DNA of 64,000 nucleotides from positions 186,001-250,000 of the forward strand of contig BEDY01000008.1 in the NCBI GenBank assembly GCA_002335605.1, given 5' to 3'. This stretch comes from Prillingera fragicola. Its lineage: Eukaryota; Basidiomycota; Tremellomycetes; Trichosporonales; Trichosporonaceae. Under the pieces are notes generated by a model, which was given only the letters and a program-made list of their open reading frames with translations, searched no databases and was not told the DNA's origin. A program made the position numbers and the translations under genes. This document shows positions 1-11,558 of this stretch, in pieces; the stretch's first letter is position 1; the number at the start of each line of letters is the position of its first letter.

Positions 1-2734
1 TGTAAACCGACGCGGACAGCGATTGCCTACTCTGGTAACCTGGGCGAGAAGGCGAGACCATGGAGACGACACGAGGGTTGAACGAGTCGTGAACCTGGTA
101 CGACGATGTACGGTTACGGCGGTCCATGTCGAGTCCAAGGGGCATGTCCATCATGCTTCCGCTGCCACCGTGGCTGCCGGTAAACAGGCTGGTGACACTG
201 CCACCAAAGCGGCCAAAGAAGCTCCGGCGAGGGTTGTGGCCCTGGTCACTTCCGTCACGCGACTGCTGCTGGCCGGCACGAACCGCAAACGAGAACGGGC
301 GCAGGTTGCCTGAAGCTGGCGAGGCTGGAGGCCACAGGTCCTCAGTGTCAGACCAGTCCTCGTAGCGAGAGTCGCGTCCGAGCTTAGGCACACTGGACGT
401 GCTTGGGCCCTTCAGGTGGGTAGGACGAGTAGGCGGTGAGACCAAGGATGTGTTGAGGTTGAGCGAGGGGCGGGCATGGTTAGGGTTGATGACGGGCACG
501 GGGGCGGGCACATCGTACTGAGTACGAGGGCGAGTGTGATACACCTGGCTTCCAAGACCAGCAGGCGTTGACGGGCTGGGGCGAAGACTTGGCTGTTGAG
601 ACGAGGTGATAGGAAGGGAGCGTGCAGTGCTGATTGACGGTGCTTTGATGGAAGGTGCTCCTCCACCACGTCCGACATCCACGCTTGCACGCACCCTGGG
701 GTGTCGGGACGCGGTGCTACTCTCATGGCTAGAAATAGTAGGCGAAGTTGGGTAGTGTGGCTCTTCTGGTTCGGCATAGTGGCCTACGCGCTGAGCCTCC
801 TGACGAACTTCAAGTATTGAGCGATACTGTCCGCGAAGATAGCTCTGGAGGATCTGATACCTGAGAGCCGACGCCGAGGGGTACTAATGGTCAGTTCTGG
901 TCTGGTGAACGAGTAAACTCACCATTGTCATGACATTCTTGATTCCCTTCTCAGTCAAGGCTCCTGGGCGAGTGCCACGGAAGCCCTTGGGGAAGCCTTC
1001 ACCGGACGAACCTTCTTCCCACTTGAATCCGCGCCAGCCGACGCGATTGATCTGGGCATCACGCTCGTCTCGTTTCGAACGCCGTGCCTCTCTCATCTGC
1101 TTTCGCATGGTAGCCTCGTCTTGAGGAAGTGAGCTCGCATGCGAGCGAGGACTTGTGCTGATTGACTGCGAGTCGGCACTGGATGCTCCCTCTAGTGACG
1201 TTCCAGATCGAGAGTGGTCCAGCGACAATGTCCTCAAAATCTCAAACTCGCGCGACTTTAGGTCGTTCCAGTCTGCATCGCTACCGCGCTCCCAGACTCC
1301 TGGGCCCTGCACAGTGACGTCCGCAAGGTCGCGATCGCGCATCATGCACTCCAAGCACACTTCCTCTGGTGGCTTGAGGCCCTGAATGGGAGGACGACCC
1401 GGCGCCATGGCCGTGCGAGAAACCTGGGGCTGTGCTGTGGGATATGGGCCGGCGTCGGCAAGGCCAGCAATGGGAGGAAGATTCGAGGCCGAGTTGGTGG
1501 CCTGGTGGCTAGGGGTGAAGGCCATGGGCATCTGGGAGGGAGCCGCCATGGTGGGTGACGACCTTGGCATTGGCATTTCCAAGGGCGCAGACAGCTGTTG
1601 TTTGTCAGGTAAACGCCCATACGGCGTTGGGCCGTTAAAGTTCATGCCGTTCATGATTGCTTTGGGTGATGTGTAGAGTTGATTTGGTGGCGGTGCTGCA
1701 ACCACGGGCGAGGGCATTGGGATGGGCATCTGTGTGGCCTCGCTCGCCGACATGCGGTTGGCGTTGCGCGGGGGACGCGGAAGGGAGCGCTTGTGTAGTA
1801 ACTCCTGTCCCTTGCGGTCACTGGGATCCTCCTCAGCGGCGGTGCCAGACTCGACGACTGTGTGCTCTGCCGACGGCTCTGCCAGAGGGGTGGCAAGCCG
1901 CTTGGAACGGGGAGAAGGCGAAGGTGGTGTCTCGTGGAGGTCTGACGACTCTGCCTTGGAGACGCGTGCTATTTCTTGAGGGGCCACGCGGCTGCTTGTC
2001 TGGATGATGGTTCGTCGACGGGGTACGCCTGGAGACTCTCGAAGGCGTGGAGATGCAGGACCAAAAGTCGAGCCAGTCGGGGACAGGGGAGAATCGGTAT
2101 GAACAGACAACGAAGAGAGAACAGTGGGGAGTGTGCTTGCTCTGCGAGCCGAAATGGATTCACGCTGGGACCACCGCTTGTCAGGCAAGGGCGTTGGTTG
2201 GTTGTCCTCGTCGTTTAAAGAGTATCCAAAGTCACCAAACGATGGTGCAGAGAGAGTGGAAATGGGTGAGAGAAGAGGGAGGGATGCGGGTCCGGGGTCC
2301 TGGGAAGTCGGAGCAGTCAACGTCGCGGCTGCGCCCCCGTGGTCACCAGCTGAACTGGGCGTAGTGGGTCCAAGAGTCACTACAGACGCGTCGATGCTTG
2401 CTGAAGCAACCGCGGTGGGTGTCAATGACGAAGAGTCAAAGCGAGACGACTCTGCGCGGGACAACGCGTCTTGAAATGGGCGGGGGGTGTCGACGGTGGG
2501 GGATGCCGACGAGGACAAGGAGGATTGGATGGGAATCGATTCACCCACTGGAGGGCTTGCCGAGTGGAGAGACGAGAGCGAGTCGAAAGAACCGAGATGG
2601 AGTGAAGGCAATTGCAAGCTAGGACGCTGCGAGCTTGCGTGCGGCGGCGGCAACGACTGTGCTTGCGGCGGCAACGCGTAGAGCTCACGAGTGGGTGAAG
2701 CGTTGCACTGTAAGGGGGGGTCTGCTGTTGACAT
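1..2734 (-). CDS. Conserved disordered fungal protein, 3' end outside window
   Basis: The start is the ATG at 2734. Exon 1 (about 923-2734, 604 codons) joins a second exon (853 to 1) across a 69-nt intron (GTGAGT donor, TATCAG acceptor, phase 0), giving ...VMTM-ILQSYLRGQYRSI. The frame stays open to position 1, so the gene is truncated by the window; at least 888 residues are visible. The first 450 residues are Ser/Pro-rich and look disordered. An ordered block near residues 465-600 contains EEVCLECMMRDRDLADV, GPGVWER, a basic helix (MREARRSKRDERDAQINRVGWRGFKWEE) and LTEKGIKNVMTM. The second exon returns to Ser/Pro/Arg-rich sequence. I remember the CLECMMRD...GPGVWER block as conserved in fungi but cannot name a function. 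The two Cys (CLEC) could bind metal, but there is no second pair nearby. Confidence 0.8.
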
Positions 2735-4292
2735 GGCAGAAGGGGTAGATCACGCCCTTTGGCCCTTGCGGTGTGCGAAGGTGTGGTGGGTGGTGTGTGT
2801 GTCTGTATGGGGGGGTGTGGGGTGGGACGACGACAGAGAGGGAGCAGCGTCCTAGCCAGCCTTACGCGGGGGGCAACGTCCACGACGCAGACAAGTTGGG
2901 TATGGAACCAGAGGGGCTAGGAAGGGGCAGTGGGGGCTGGGACGCTGGGGTGAGCGGGCTGAAGCACACAGGCGCGCGGTGTCTACACAGACAGGGCTAG
3001 GGCGCTCGGGGCGAGTGGTGACGAGAGGAGCAAATGGCGGATGAATGAAGCAGTAGTAGTTGCTGCTCAACAGTCACTGAGCCTCTGGAGTTCGAGGCTG
3101 GCCGCTTGGGTTTGGTGTGTTTCAGCCCCTGGAACGACTCGCGGAGCACTCGTGCGCTCGCGGCGAGGGTTTCAAGGCGGTGTCCTTTGGAGCGGGTCTC
3201 GCAAAGGGTTACAGGCCTGACAGGGCTCTTGCAACAGTTGTGTACAGGACAATGAACTGCTTGCTTGCATCACAATACACACTCATGGCCGCCAGCCAGC
3301 GACGGCGGTGGCGGCGCACAGCTCCAAGCTTGAACTCGTGCCCGCCGGGACAACAATCCACCACTGTGCCCAGGAGGCGGGTGGGTGTCAAGGTGCGACG
3401 CTGCTTGCGAGCTACATTTGGCTGCATCTGGGCCTCACTGGGTTGTCTAATACGGGGACGTTGGGCGTCGTGCCAGGGCAGCAAAAGGGTCCGGTGTCGC
3501 GGCGTCGAGGCATACGAGCAGAGGCAGGACGAGCTGGACAGGCACGCGTTCTGCACCCATTGGACTTTTTGTGTTTACCTCGACTAGTCGTTTAGAAAAT
3601 CGAGCCTAATCACTTCTTCTGATCTTCGGAATATTGCAGCGTTCCAGAGGAGACTTGTGCCCTGAACGATCACAAGTGTTATAGAGGCCATACAAACTTC
3701 GGGCAGAGGCATCGCGTTCATACACTCAGGACTTATGTACCCGGCGCGCAAAGGGTTACCATGCTCCTTCCGGACCGCGCACCCGTTTACAATGGACGCG
3801 ACGCGACATTTACCCTCTCGTAGATCGTGTGGCCACGCAAGTTCACAAACATCTGCCACGCTCATACTCGGGCGCAAGCACCCCAGATCCACAGCCTGCC
3901 GTTTGATAATTGAACGTTGCACGTTGCGTCCTACAGTAACCAAAGAGCGACGCGTTGCCACGTCGCGATGGGCCACACGCGGTGTGTATCGTACACTTGA
4001 TCGGATAGTTTTATCCTGCATGGGAGGCTCCCGGCACGGGAACCTGCAGCCCTGCACATCGCTCACAAGTTGGGTCACAGTGCCACCTCCGCTGGGTCAA
4101 GAGGCTGGTCAGTCACCACGAGGGCGCGAAGAAATGCTACCGACAGCCGGTTATCTGCATTGCTTCCGACAAGGTTTAGAAGATCAGCAATGGTTGAGGC
4201 TGAACGCCACCAAGCTGAAGCAAGTGTGGCTGAACTCTGGACACGATTACTGATATCATCCTTCTTCATCTTTCCTATGTATGCCATGCAGT
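2735..4292. other. Intergenic region, about 1.56 kb
   Basis: This lies between the 5' end of the disordered protein gene and the 3' end of the aminopeptidase gene. Overlapping open frames on both strands (for example 3117-3587 + and 3209-3556 -) have unnatural compositions and no recognisable domain. A purine-rich strand with GGGTGTGTGG-like runs near 2775-2830 probably belongs to the promoter/5'UTR of the left gene. I see no RNA gene or repeat here. Confidence 0.6.
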
Positions 4293-6725
4293 CTACGCGC
4301 CAGTCCACGGGTAAATAGTCTTCGGCTTGCAATTCCGCTTCAGCCAGTCACGGGCGTCCTTGTCCAGGTCGTCGTCATCCAAAAGTGGCATGATGGCATC
4401 TTGAACGGCAGTGTTGTACGCGTTCACCCAGCGGATCTCGGACTTTGTGGTGAGGCTCCAGTCAATCATGCGAGTGTCAATGGGGACGCGAGTGACACAC
4501 TCGAATCCAAGCCAGTGCTTGCCTCCAAAGTCGTACTTGGTCTGGGGCGTTAGTGGCGCTTTCGGCGGCAGACCTACCTCAACCTCCTTGCAAATGTAAG
4601 TGCTCTCAATACGCATGCCCCACTGGCCCTCGAGGTAGAACCCCGGCTCGATGGTGGTCACATGGCCCGCCTTGAAGGAGAAGCCATGCCCAAAGTTTGT
4701 GGGGACTAGGTCGTTAGCTGTCGTTGTCCTTGCTGCCACTCACATTCGTGGACCGAAGAGTAGTTGCCCACACCATGGCCCAAGCCGTGGCCAAAGTCGA
4801 GACCATCCCTGGCACGATCAGAAACGCCACGCAGCAGGCAACTCACTCGAACAGGTACTTCTTGGCGTAGAGACCCAAAGCGTAGGCATCGGTTCCGGGC
4901 GGGAAAGTGGCACTGGCCGCTGCAATGTGCCCTTGAAGAACGCGCGTGTACGCGCGCTTCATGTCGTCGGTAGGCGTCTTGCCAAAGAAAATCGTACGAG
5001 TGGTATCAATGGTGGCGTCGAGGTACTGAGGTCCCGAGTCACTGAAGGTCAGCTTCCTGCTGTCAATCTTTCTCACATGACGTAGGGCGTGTCGAGCTCA
5101 ATGTCACTCTCATTGCCGCGGGATGGCGCATAGTGGGCGGAAGCTTGGAGTGAGCGCGATCAAAGTGACTCCACTTACCAGCGTTGGCTCCGGTGGCGGA
5201 GATGTCCTCGTACGCAGGCCCGCTGTCACAGGTCAGTCGCGATAGGCAAGCAAGTCATTGATCAAACTCACGCCCACATCTCCTCTTGCCGGCGGTAGCG
5301 AGTCAAAACCATAGCAGCAGCCCACTCGCCAGCAGTCTTTTCATCTTTGACGAGGCGCTGCTCAAGCCAGGCGAGCCAGCGAACCTGAGAAGGTCAGCCT
5401 GATTCATGATTTCCACATACCATTGCGCGACCGTCGCGAAGGTAGGCGTTCCGGTAATTCTGGAGCTCAGTCTCGTTCTTGAGGACCTTGGCCTCGTCAA
5501 CTGGGCAGGGAATCGTGGTGACGGTTTCGGGGGCACAGGCGTTGATGAGTGCCCAGCTGCTGTCTTTGGAGGCAAGAATCTTGACCTTGGCCTTGTCGCT
5601 ACGCGCTCGAACATCGGCCAGAGACTTGGACACAATCTTCTGAATCTCATCGACACCATACTTGCGGACAGTGACGCCAGCCTTCTTCCAGCCGCAAATG
5701 AGATCCTTGTCCTCGACCTTGCGCTCGTCAACAAAGATAAACGCCTCGGTCGGGGTCAAGGCAGCGTAGGCAAAGGCGACCGGGCAGAAGGGAATGTCAG
5801 ACGTGCACCGGTAGTTGTACAGCCACGCAATGGTCGGGAGTGCCGGCAACAGGTAGATCCAGTGGTCGGTGCGAGCCTTCTCTCCAATGATCTTCCTCAG
5901 ACGCTCCAGTTTGGAGGACGTCTCTTCGCCCGAGAGTTTGATGTCGTAGGGCTCGATGGGGCCCAAAGATCGCTCGAGGGGGGTGTTGATCTTGTCAACA
6001 AGGTTCTGCTTGACTGGTACCAGCTCGGTAGAGCGGTCAGACAAGCGAGCCTTGATTGACTTGGCGACATCTTACTGTCAGCCCAGCGCGCCCCAGCAGC
6101 AACTTACCATACGAGATGAGCTTTGGGTCGATGCCGACTCGGACACCATCCTCAAGACCCTGCAATGTCAGTTCGTCTTCAGAGGCTTCCAGCTCAACGC
6201 ACATCAATAATCCAATCCACCCATCCTCCCACCACGGCGTCACGCCCGCTTCCACCTGACGCTCCAACCCGGTGGACCTTCCAGTTCTTCTTGGGGATTG
6301 ATTCGTCGGCGGCAATCCAGTAACGCGAGTCGGCAAAGAGAATGGCTTTGGCGTCAATGGAAGACGATGGCACAAGAGCCGTTCCAGCAGACCCATCAAA
6401 GCTGATCGGCGTCAGTGCTCCTTCTGCGCGTTCAACACTTGTACTAACTTTGAGATCCAGGCGCGGCGCTTCTCCGAGTCGGCCACAACCTCGGACAGGT
6501 GCTCATCCTCGCTGGGAACAACGCTGGAGTGGGTCAGAGCCACGATTATTTATATGCAGCCAATACTCACTACCAGTCGAGCTTTGCCTCCTTGATCTGA
6601 GCGCGCAAGTCGCTAAGACGTTGCTGCATCTCCTCCTCGTCTGGACGAGACGCTGGCAGGGTGACAACCTTCTCGTCTAGTGAGGTGGCGTAAACTTCCT
6701 CAATGAAGTCATTCTTCTCATCCAT
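4293..6725 (-). CDS. Xaa-Pro aminopeptidase P (M24B, cytosolic type)
   Basis: A metalloprotease that removes the N-terminal residue from peptides with proline in position 2. It has many exons. The start chosen is ATG 6725 (MDEKNDFIEEVYATS...). The first domain reads MQQRLSDLRAQIKEAKLDW-Y-VVPSEDEHLSE, then SEKRRAWIS-NFDGSAGTALV and FADSRYWIAADESIPKKNW, the standard creatinase-type N-terminus. The catalytic pita-bread half has DSGPQYLDATIDTTRT (two Asp metal ligands), GHGLGHGVGNYSSVHE (His ligand), EPGFYLEGQWGMRIEST (two Glu ligands), and ends ...KTIYPWTGA. All five metal ligands are present. The junctions I could check (introns 6524-6570, one joining GAS-DELTLQG, one joining SY-DVAKSIKA) keep frame. 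Size and motif order match human XPNPEP1 and fungal AMPP. An in-frame upstream Met (MLCLTRDKQIQLP) is possible but less likely. Confidence 0.93.
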
Positions 6726-7212
6726 AGGGAGTTGAATTTGCTTGTCTCGAGTTAAGCAGAGCATGTTGAATGGGTGGCAAGATGAGTTGAACAGCAACGT
6801 GGATGCTGGACATGGTCGCGCATGTGTCCATCTGTACCCTGGTCGGTCAACAGTGACGTCTGTGGAGAGTCCATGTGTACGTAATAATGGATTCAAATAA
6901 CGATTAGGATAGAGTTCAAATGAAGTTGATCTCGTATTAGAACGCGTGAGGTAACGTGGACGGCTAAATCCGACGCGTCCAGTCCACTCAACCGTGTTGA
7001 CTTCCTCGCCACCCTAACTGCGGTTGAAACATTGTTCACCTTCTTCCATGCGGACACTCTATCATCTTTGCTCCTTTTCCATCTTTCCCTACTGTTCTTC
7101 TTCTTACCTCGTACCGGACACCTCACCTCACCTTGCTCTCACTTCCCTGCCCTCACTTCCCTGCCCTCGCTTCCCTATACTCAACCGCACTGACAGAACA
7201 AACGCGCGCACA
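6726..7212. promoter_or_regulatory. Divergent promoter region (aminopeptidase P / CFIm25)
   Basis: 487 bp between two divergent start codons. The right half is strongly pyrimidine-rich, with repeated CTCACTTCCCTGCC units near 7136-7176 just before the CFIm25 ATG, typical of fungal core promoters and 5'UTRs. No clear TATA box was seen. Confidence 0.5.
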
Positions 7213-8148
7213 ATGACTGCTGTCTTTGATCAGTCCGTTCCAGGCGCTCAGCGCATTGGTCTTCACGCGGTGCAAAACTACAGCTTCCAGTAAGCCCGTC
7301 TCAGCTCACCTGCTCGAATCATATTGTGTTTGCCCCCTCACGGCTCGCTGCTCAGCGGGCACTAACCAAACAGAAACACCTGCGCTCAGCCCGAGGAAGA
7401 CTCTTCCGTCGCCGAGCGCATGCGCCGTCTTCAGGACCAGTTTGACGAGACTGGTATGCGCCGCTCGGTGGACGCGGTTATTGTTGTCCACGTAGGTGGC
7501 CATGAGACCGCACTCACTAAGTTGCCAGGACCATGGCGTTCCTTGCGTCCTCACCTTCCAGGTCGCCAACGACTTCTTCAAACTGTGGGCCAGCCATACA
7601 CATACTGAAACTGACCCAGCGAGCCCTGGTGGTTATCTTGACCCTTCTGAGAACGACGTGAGCGGCCTCAACCGCCACCTTAACGAGCTTCTGGGCACCG
7701 GTACCGACAGCGAAGCGCAGTGGTCCGTCCAGAGCCTGCTCGCAGTCTGGTACCGTCCCAACTTTGACGGCTTCTTCGTGAGTCTGCCTCAGCTGAGCGT
7801 TCACTTATGTCAGTACCCCTACAAGCCCGCCCACGTTTCTCTCCCCAAGGAATGCAAAAAGATCTACCTCGTCACGATGCCTTCGGAGGGTGAGTGCCTG
7901 GGTTGCAATGATCAAAAACCGGCGCTGACCTGTGTCAGAGCTGCTCGGCGTGCCTCTCAACATGAAGCTTCTGGCCATTCCCATTCATGAATTCTATGAC
8001 AACACTCAGCGCTACGGGCCGCAGCTGAGCGCTATTCCCCACCTCCTCGGCCGGTAAGTGGAGCCGGACGCCGTGCCCCGGCATTTGGGGTCGGCATTAG
8101 GTGGGGCTGACCCTGAGCGACAGCATCACCTTCAATGCCCAGTATTGA
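7213..8148 (+). CDS. NUDT21: Cleavage factor Im 25 kDa subunit (CFIm25/NUDT21 family)
   Basis: A nuclear subunit of the pre-mRNA 3'-end processing machinery that binds UGUA elements and influences poly(A) site choice. The spliced product is about 205 residues, close to the family's usual 200-230. Exons join as QNYSFQ-NTCAQPEEDSSVAERMRRLQDQFDETGMRRSV, VVH-DHGVPCVLTFQVANDFFKL-PGGYLDP, NFDGFF-YPYKPAHVSLPKE, and end ...PHLLGRITFNAQY. These segments align block by block with human NUDT21 (for example GMRRTVEGVLIVHEH, FFKLPGGELNPGE, YPYIPAHITKPKE, YDNAPGYGP). The Nudix fold is present but, as in the family, the catalytic Nudix-box glutamates are degenerate, so RNA binding rather than hydrolysis is expected. 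At least five short introns are needed. Confidence 0.93.
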
Positions 8149-8521
8149 GGACATTATCGTAGTCTCGACCACGAGCCGGCGACCGCTGTCGTTGCTGAAG
8201 GTGTCAGAGACTTGATGAGACTAGCTCAAGCAGGTGTGTGCGTGCTATCGCGCTGATAAGAGATGGCTGTTTCGTTCTCCCCGTGCGGGAAGGCCTTCAT
8301 GCATATCGTTTCTCGCCAGGCCCCAAGCCCCAAGAATCACTCGAAAGATTTGGACGGCAACGGGCGGCTGCAGAGTGGCGACTCTCCGGATAAATGACGT
8401 AATGACATCATCATGGATCTTCAGTGGCGACGACGAAAAAAAGTAGAGAACTTTGCCGAAACCTGTGCTCCATCGGCGGCCACCGCTGCGCCTGGGCTGC
8501 GCAAAACCCGGGCAGCGTTTG

Positions 8522-8527
8522 TATATA
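8522..8527 (+). promoter_or_regulatory. Probable TATA box of the secreted glycoprotein gene
   Basis: TATATA about 60 bp before the ATG at 8588, in a region otherwise not AT-rich. The wider upstream stretch 8149-8521 has no convincing ORF. Confidence 0.5.
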
Positions 8528-8587
8528 GGAGGACACTCCGAAGGGCAACGAACAGCTATACTTTTTGTCCACTCAACGTACCCGACA

Positions 8588-10127
8588 ATGAAATTGACTA
8601 CAGCTTCCCTCCTCACCGCTGTGGCGGCCGGTGCAACTACCGTCGCCGCCCAGGCTCTTACGCCTGGTGAGCTCATCCAGATGGGCCTGCTCTTGTAAGT
8701 GTACTTGATTCGCAGTGGCGACAGCGTGGCTAACGTCAACAGTGTTTCCGGCGAATGCCGGTCGACTCTAGGCAGCTTCGTCGCCGACGGATCGCCCACG
8801 GCCGAGTGCTTGAAGCCCAACCTCATCTGGGCTGCTGCCAACTCGAACTCGTCGCTCATTCCTGGCATTGAGAACTATCTCAACGAGACTTGCAGTACTG
8901 CGCCATGCTCCAACTCGACTATTAGCGATGTTGCGCACGCTTTGGCTACCAACTGCTCTTGCGAAGTTTGGCACGACCCCCGAGCAGGTTCTCCACATCC
9001 TCGAGCTTTACCCAATGGCCCGCGAGATTCTCTGTCTCAAGACCACCAACCCCTTCAACGGCACTCTGATTCAGCCGTCTAATGCCACCACCACCACCAA
9101 CGGCTCCACCACCAATGGCTCCACCCCATCAATCATGCTCCCGACTGCCCCCGTCAGTTCCATGTCTGTCATGCTCCCTACCGCCATTGCCAGTGGCGGT
9201 CCCAGTGTTGTATCCTCGGTCGCTTCTGCTGCCAGTTCTGGACCCGCCCTCGGCGCTCGCCAAGACTCTCAGCAGCCCACCGTTGGCCCGGCTTCGTCTG
9301 CCATTCAGCCCGCCATGTCGTCTGCCGCCTCTGCTGTCATGGGCACCCCCTCGGCTCCGGCTCCCGACGCCGCTGCCACTCCTGCTCCTATCAACAACTC
9401 GACCGTTGGCGGTAACTCGACCGTTACGGGCAACTCGACTGTTGTGGGCAACTCGACTGGCAACGCCACGGAGCCCGAGTACTGCGCCGTCTCTCTTCTT
9501 GAGAACCTCCAGGCGTACATGGGCAACAACTTGACCTTCCCTTACGTCCAGCAGGTCGCTCTCGGCGGCAACTCGACCGCGTGGCAGACTCTCAAGGCGA
9601 TCCCGCTTGAGAACATCTGCAACGACTGTATCGTCGGCGCCGTCACTATTATGAACCAAGCTGCCCCCTGGTTGGCCAACCTTACTGTCGCTCGGAACGG
9701 TACCGACGCCATCTCGCTCGTTACCTGGTACCAGCACAAGTGCAACGTCACCCTGTCCGCCACCAACGCTACCCTTCCCGAGGGCATCATGCCTGGCGCC
9801 AACGGATCGACTTACGGCTTCCCCCTTACCTACATGAACGGCACCAGCGGGAATGTGACGACCGTGGTCGCCAACAACACTGTCCCCATCTCAATGAATG
9901 GCACCGACTCGAACTCGAACTCGACCGACTCTGGCGCTGTTTCGCCCCCCACCGCCCCCATCAGCACTCTCGGCGATGTTACGTCGACTGTCGCCCCCCT
10001 CACCACCGTCCCCGTCGCCTCGGGCGAGGCATCGCAGATCCCCGCCCCTACTCCCACGGACTCTGTCGCTGCCACCCCCACGGTCGCCCAGCGCAAGCGC
10101 GCCATCCGCGAGTTCGGCCACCTCTAA
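8588..10127 (+). CDS. Secreted Asn-glycosylated Ser/Thr-rich protein with an apparent frame slip
   Basis: Starts MKLTTASLLTAVAAGATTVAAQ, a clear signal peptide. An intron (donor GTAAGTG at about 8695, acceptor ...AACAG before TGTTTCC) joins MGLL-FVSGECRSTLGSF. A cysteine-containing block follows (CRSTL, AECLKPNLIWAAANSNSS, NETCSTAPCSNSTISDVAHALATNCS), then FGTTPEQVLHILELYPMAREILCLKTT, a Ser/Thr/Pro/Ala-rich middle with many N-X-S/T sites, and a second cysteine block (YCAVSLLENLQAYMG, ICNDCIVGAVTIMNQ, WYQHKC). The reading frame changes by one base near 8957-8966, between ...ATNCS and KFGTTPEQ; no normal intron bridges it. The C-terminus (RKRAIREFGHL) has no hydrophobic tail, so it does not look GPI-anchored. 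Two related Cys modules suggest a structural wall or secreted protein. I do not know its function. Confidence 0.75.
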
Positions 10128-10549
10128 GGCCGGCGTTGTTGTGTTCCGAACAAAACATAGAGCAAGTGAGACATTCGTCCAGCGTGCAGTTAATAGATAG
10201 TGACCAGACTCGGTGACAGTTGTGGCGCTCGTATCATAGAACAATGCAATCTTGTAGCTGAAGACTTCCTCGCTTCCTTCTACTAGACATCGCGAGTGGC
10301 GAAACGTTGTTCTGAACAGAAGTCAAGGCAGCAATGCGGCTGACCATGCAATGGTGACCGCTCTTGGTGGTACTGCTGTGCAAATTGTATTTCAGACTGC
10401 GGCAAGCGGTGTTCCGACTGCCGACGTCGATGCTTGGCTCAAACTGCGCATCGTTTAGCAATTACATTGACGACCCTCTTGGTCTCCTGTTACCCTGGGC
10501 CATGGGTTCCCTATTGACCTCTATTCACTTGGCTGACGTATCCAGCTGC
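10128..10549. other. Convergent intergenic region
   Basis: 3' ends of two convergent genes meet here. Only short non-descript open frames are present and no RNA gene or repeat was seen. Confidence 0.5.
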
Positions 10550-11108
10550 CTACAAGTGCATGCCCTCGTCATGGTCCGCACCCATGTTTGAACCGCTTAC
10601 AGCCTCGGCCGCTGGGAGAGCAGCTGCGGCGGGTGCAGCGGGCGGTGCTCTTGTTCCTGCAGGAGACACGTCGATGCCGTAGTGCGCAAGAGAGTCCTGT
10701 CCAACCTTGCTAATCAGAACGTGCTTGAGAAGCTCGACCCTCTCCTTCTGGCTAGCACTGTACAGTCAGCTCCTGCTTAATCTGACTGTCCACCTACATC
10801 ACGGCCTCGTTCTCCTGCCACGCTGCCCGCAAATCGGCGTCCTCCTCTTCTTGGAGAAACGACGCCAGCTCGTCTTGAGAGCTCTGCAGATGAGTGAGGG
10901 AGTTCCCTAGCCGTGAGATTTCTGTAGTGTCAGCCTCATTATAAGGCAACCGCATGAGCGCAGCAGGTGGAGATGAGGGATACGCCGTCATTGCAACCCC
11001 TGGTCCCCGACGAATGCATCACTCACCGGCAACGATCGTAGATACATCGAGCTGAGCCGCTTCCGCTGCTGTGAAAGGTTGGGGCTGCGTAGGGTGGAAG
11101 GCTGTCAT
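10550..11108 (-). CDS. Small coiled-coil protein, unrecognised
   Basis: Three exons starting at ATG 11108: MTAFHPTQPQPFTAAEAA...STIVA, then (after a GTGAGTG...CTACAG intron) EISRLGNSLTHLQSSQDEL...EEEDADLRAAWQENEAV, then (donor GTAGGT, acceptor TGTACAG) IASQKERVELLKHVLISKVG...GIDVSPAG and an Ala/Pro-rich tail ending DHDEGMHL. Both junctions keep frame exactly. The product is about 145 residues with a central helical stretch of heptad-like Leu/Ile spacing, followed by a low-complexity tail. No signal peptide or membrane segment. Likely a subunit of a larger complex, but I cannot assign the family. Confidence 0.7.
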
Positions 11109-11558
11109 TGTTGGTTATCGTGAAAGGTCAAGGTGAACGCGCGTTCTGCCTCCACTTGAGGTCAAGACGAGGTCTGTTTACGTAATGTTTTCTTCCTCTG
11201 TTATTGCAAGATTTAACCCCTGTGGGGAAAATACTGCTAGGCTGCTGATCAAGGGCATCCACTCATCCACAATCTCGACGTTTGTCTTCTATCGTTGTAC
11301 ACTCTCCCTCGGCCATTTCGCTTCACCACATCGCGAAGTGGCTCAACACTTATTGCATCTTGAGAATCATAGCTCAAGCCGCGCATCGCTACCCCACACA
11401 GTCACTCCACGGCCGCCACTTCTCCCCTCACATCCCTCCCACAACCGCACACAGCGTCACTGTGCTTCCATTTGCAACCTACGAGTTATGCCGAGATTGG
11501 TCTCTCACATCATCGACAAGTTTCATTTTCTATTGATATTGTAGTGGGCCACTCAGCT
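11109..11558. promoter_or_regulatory. Divergent promoter region
   Basis: 450 bp between divergent starts. It contains a TTACGTAA-like element near 11177-11186 (CREB/Yap-type core by pattern only) and a C/A-rich stretch before the right-hand gene. Confidence 0.35.

Noticed and set aside
3117..3587. 156-codon open frame
   Set aside because: Cys/Arg/Trp-rich composition unlike other genes here, overlapped by an opposite-strand frame, no domain.
5406..6059. 217-codon open frame antisense to aminopeptidase P
   Set aside because: Mirror of the aminopeptidase coding exon; no domain of its own.
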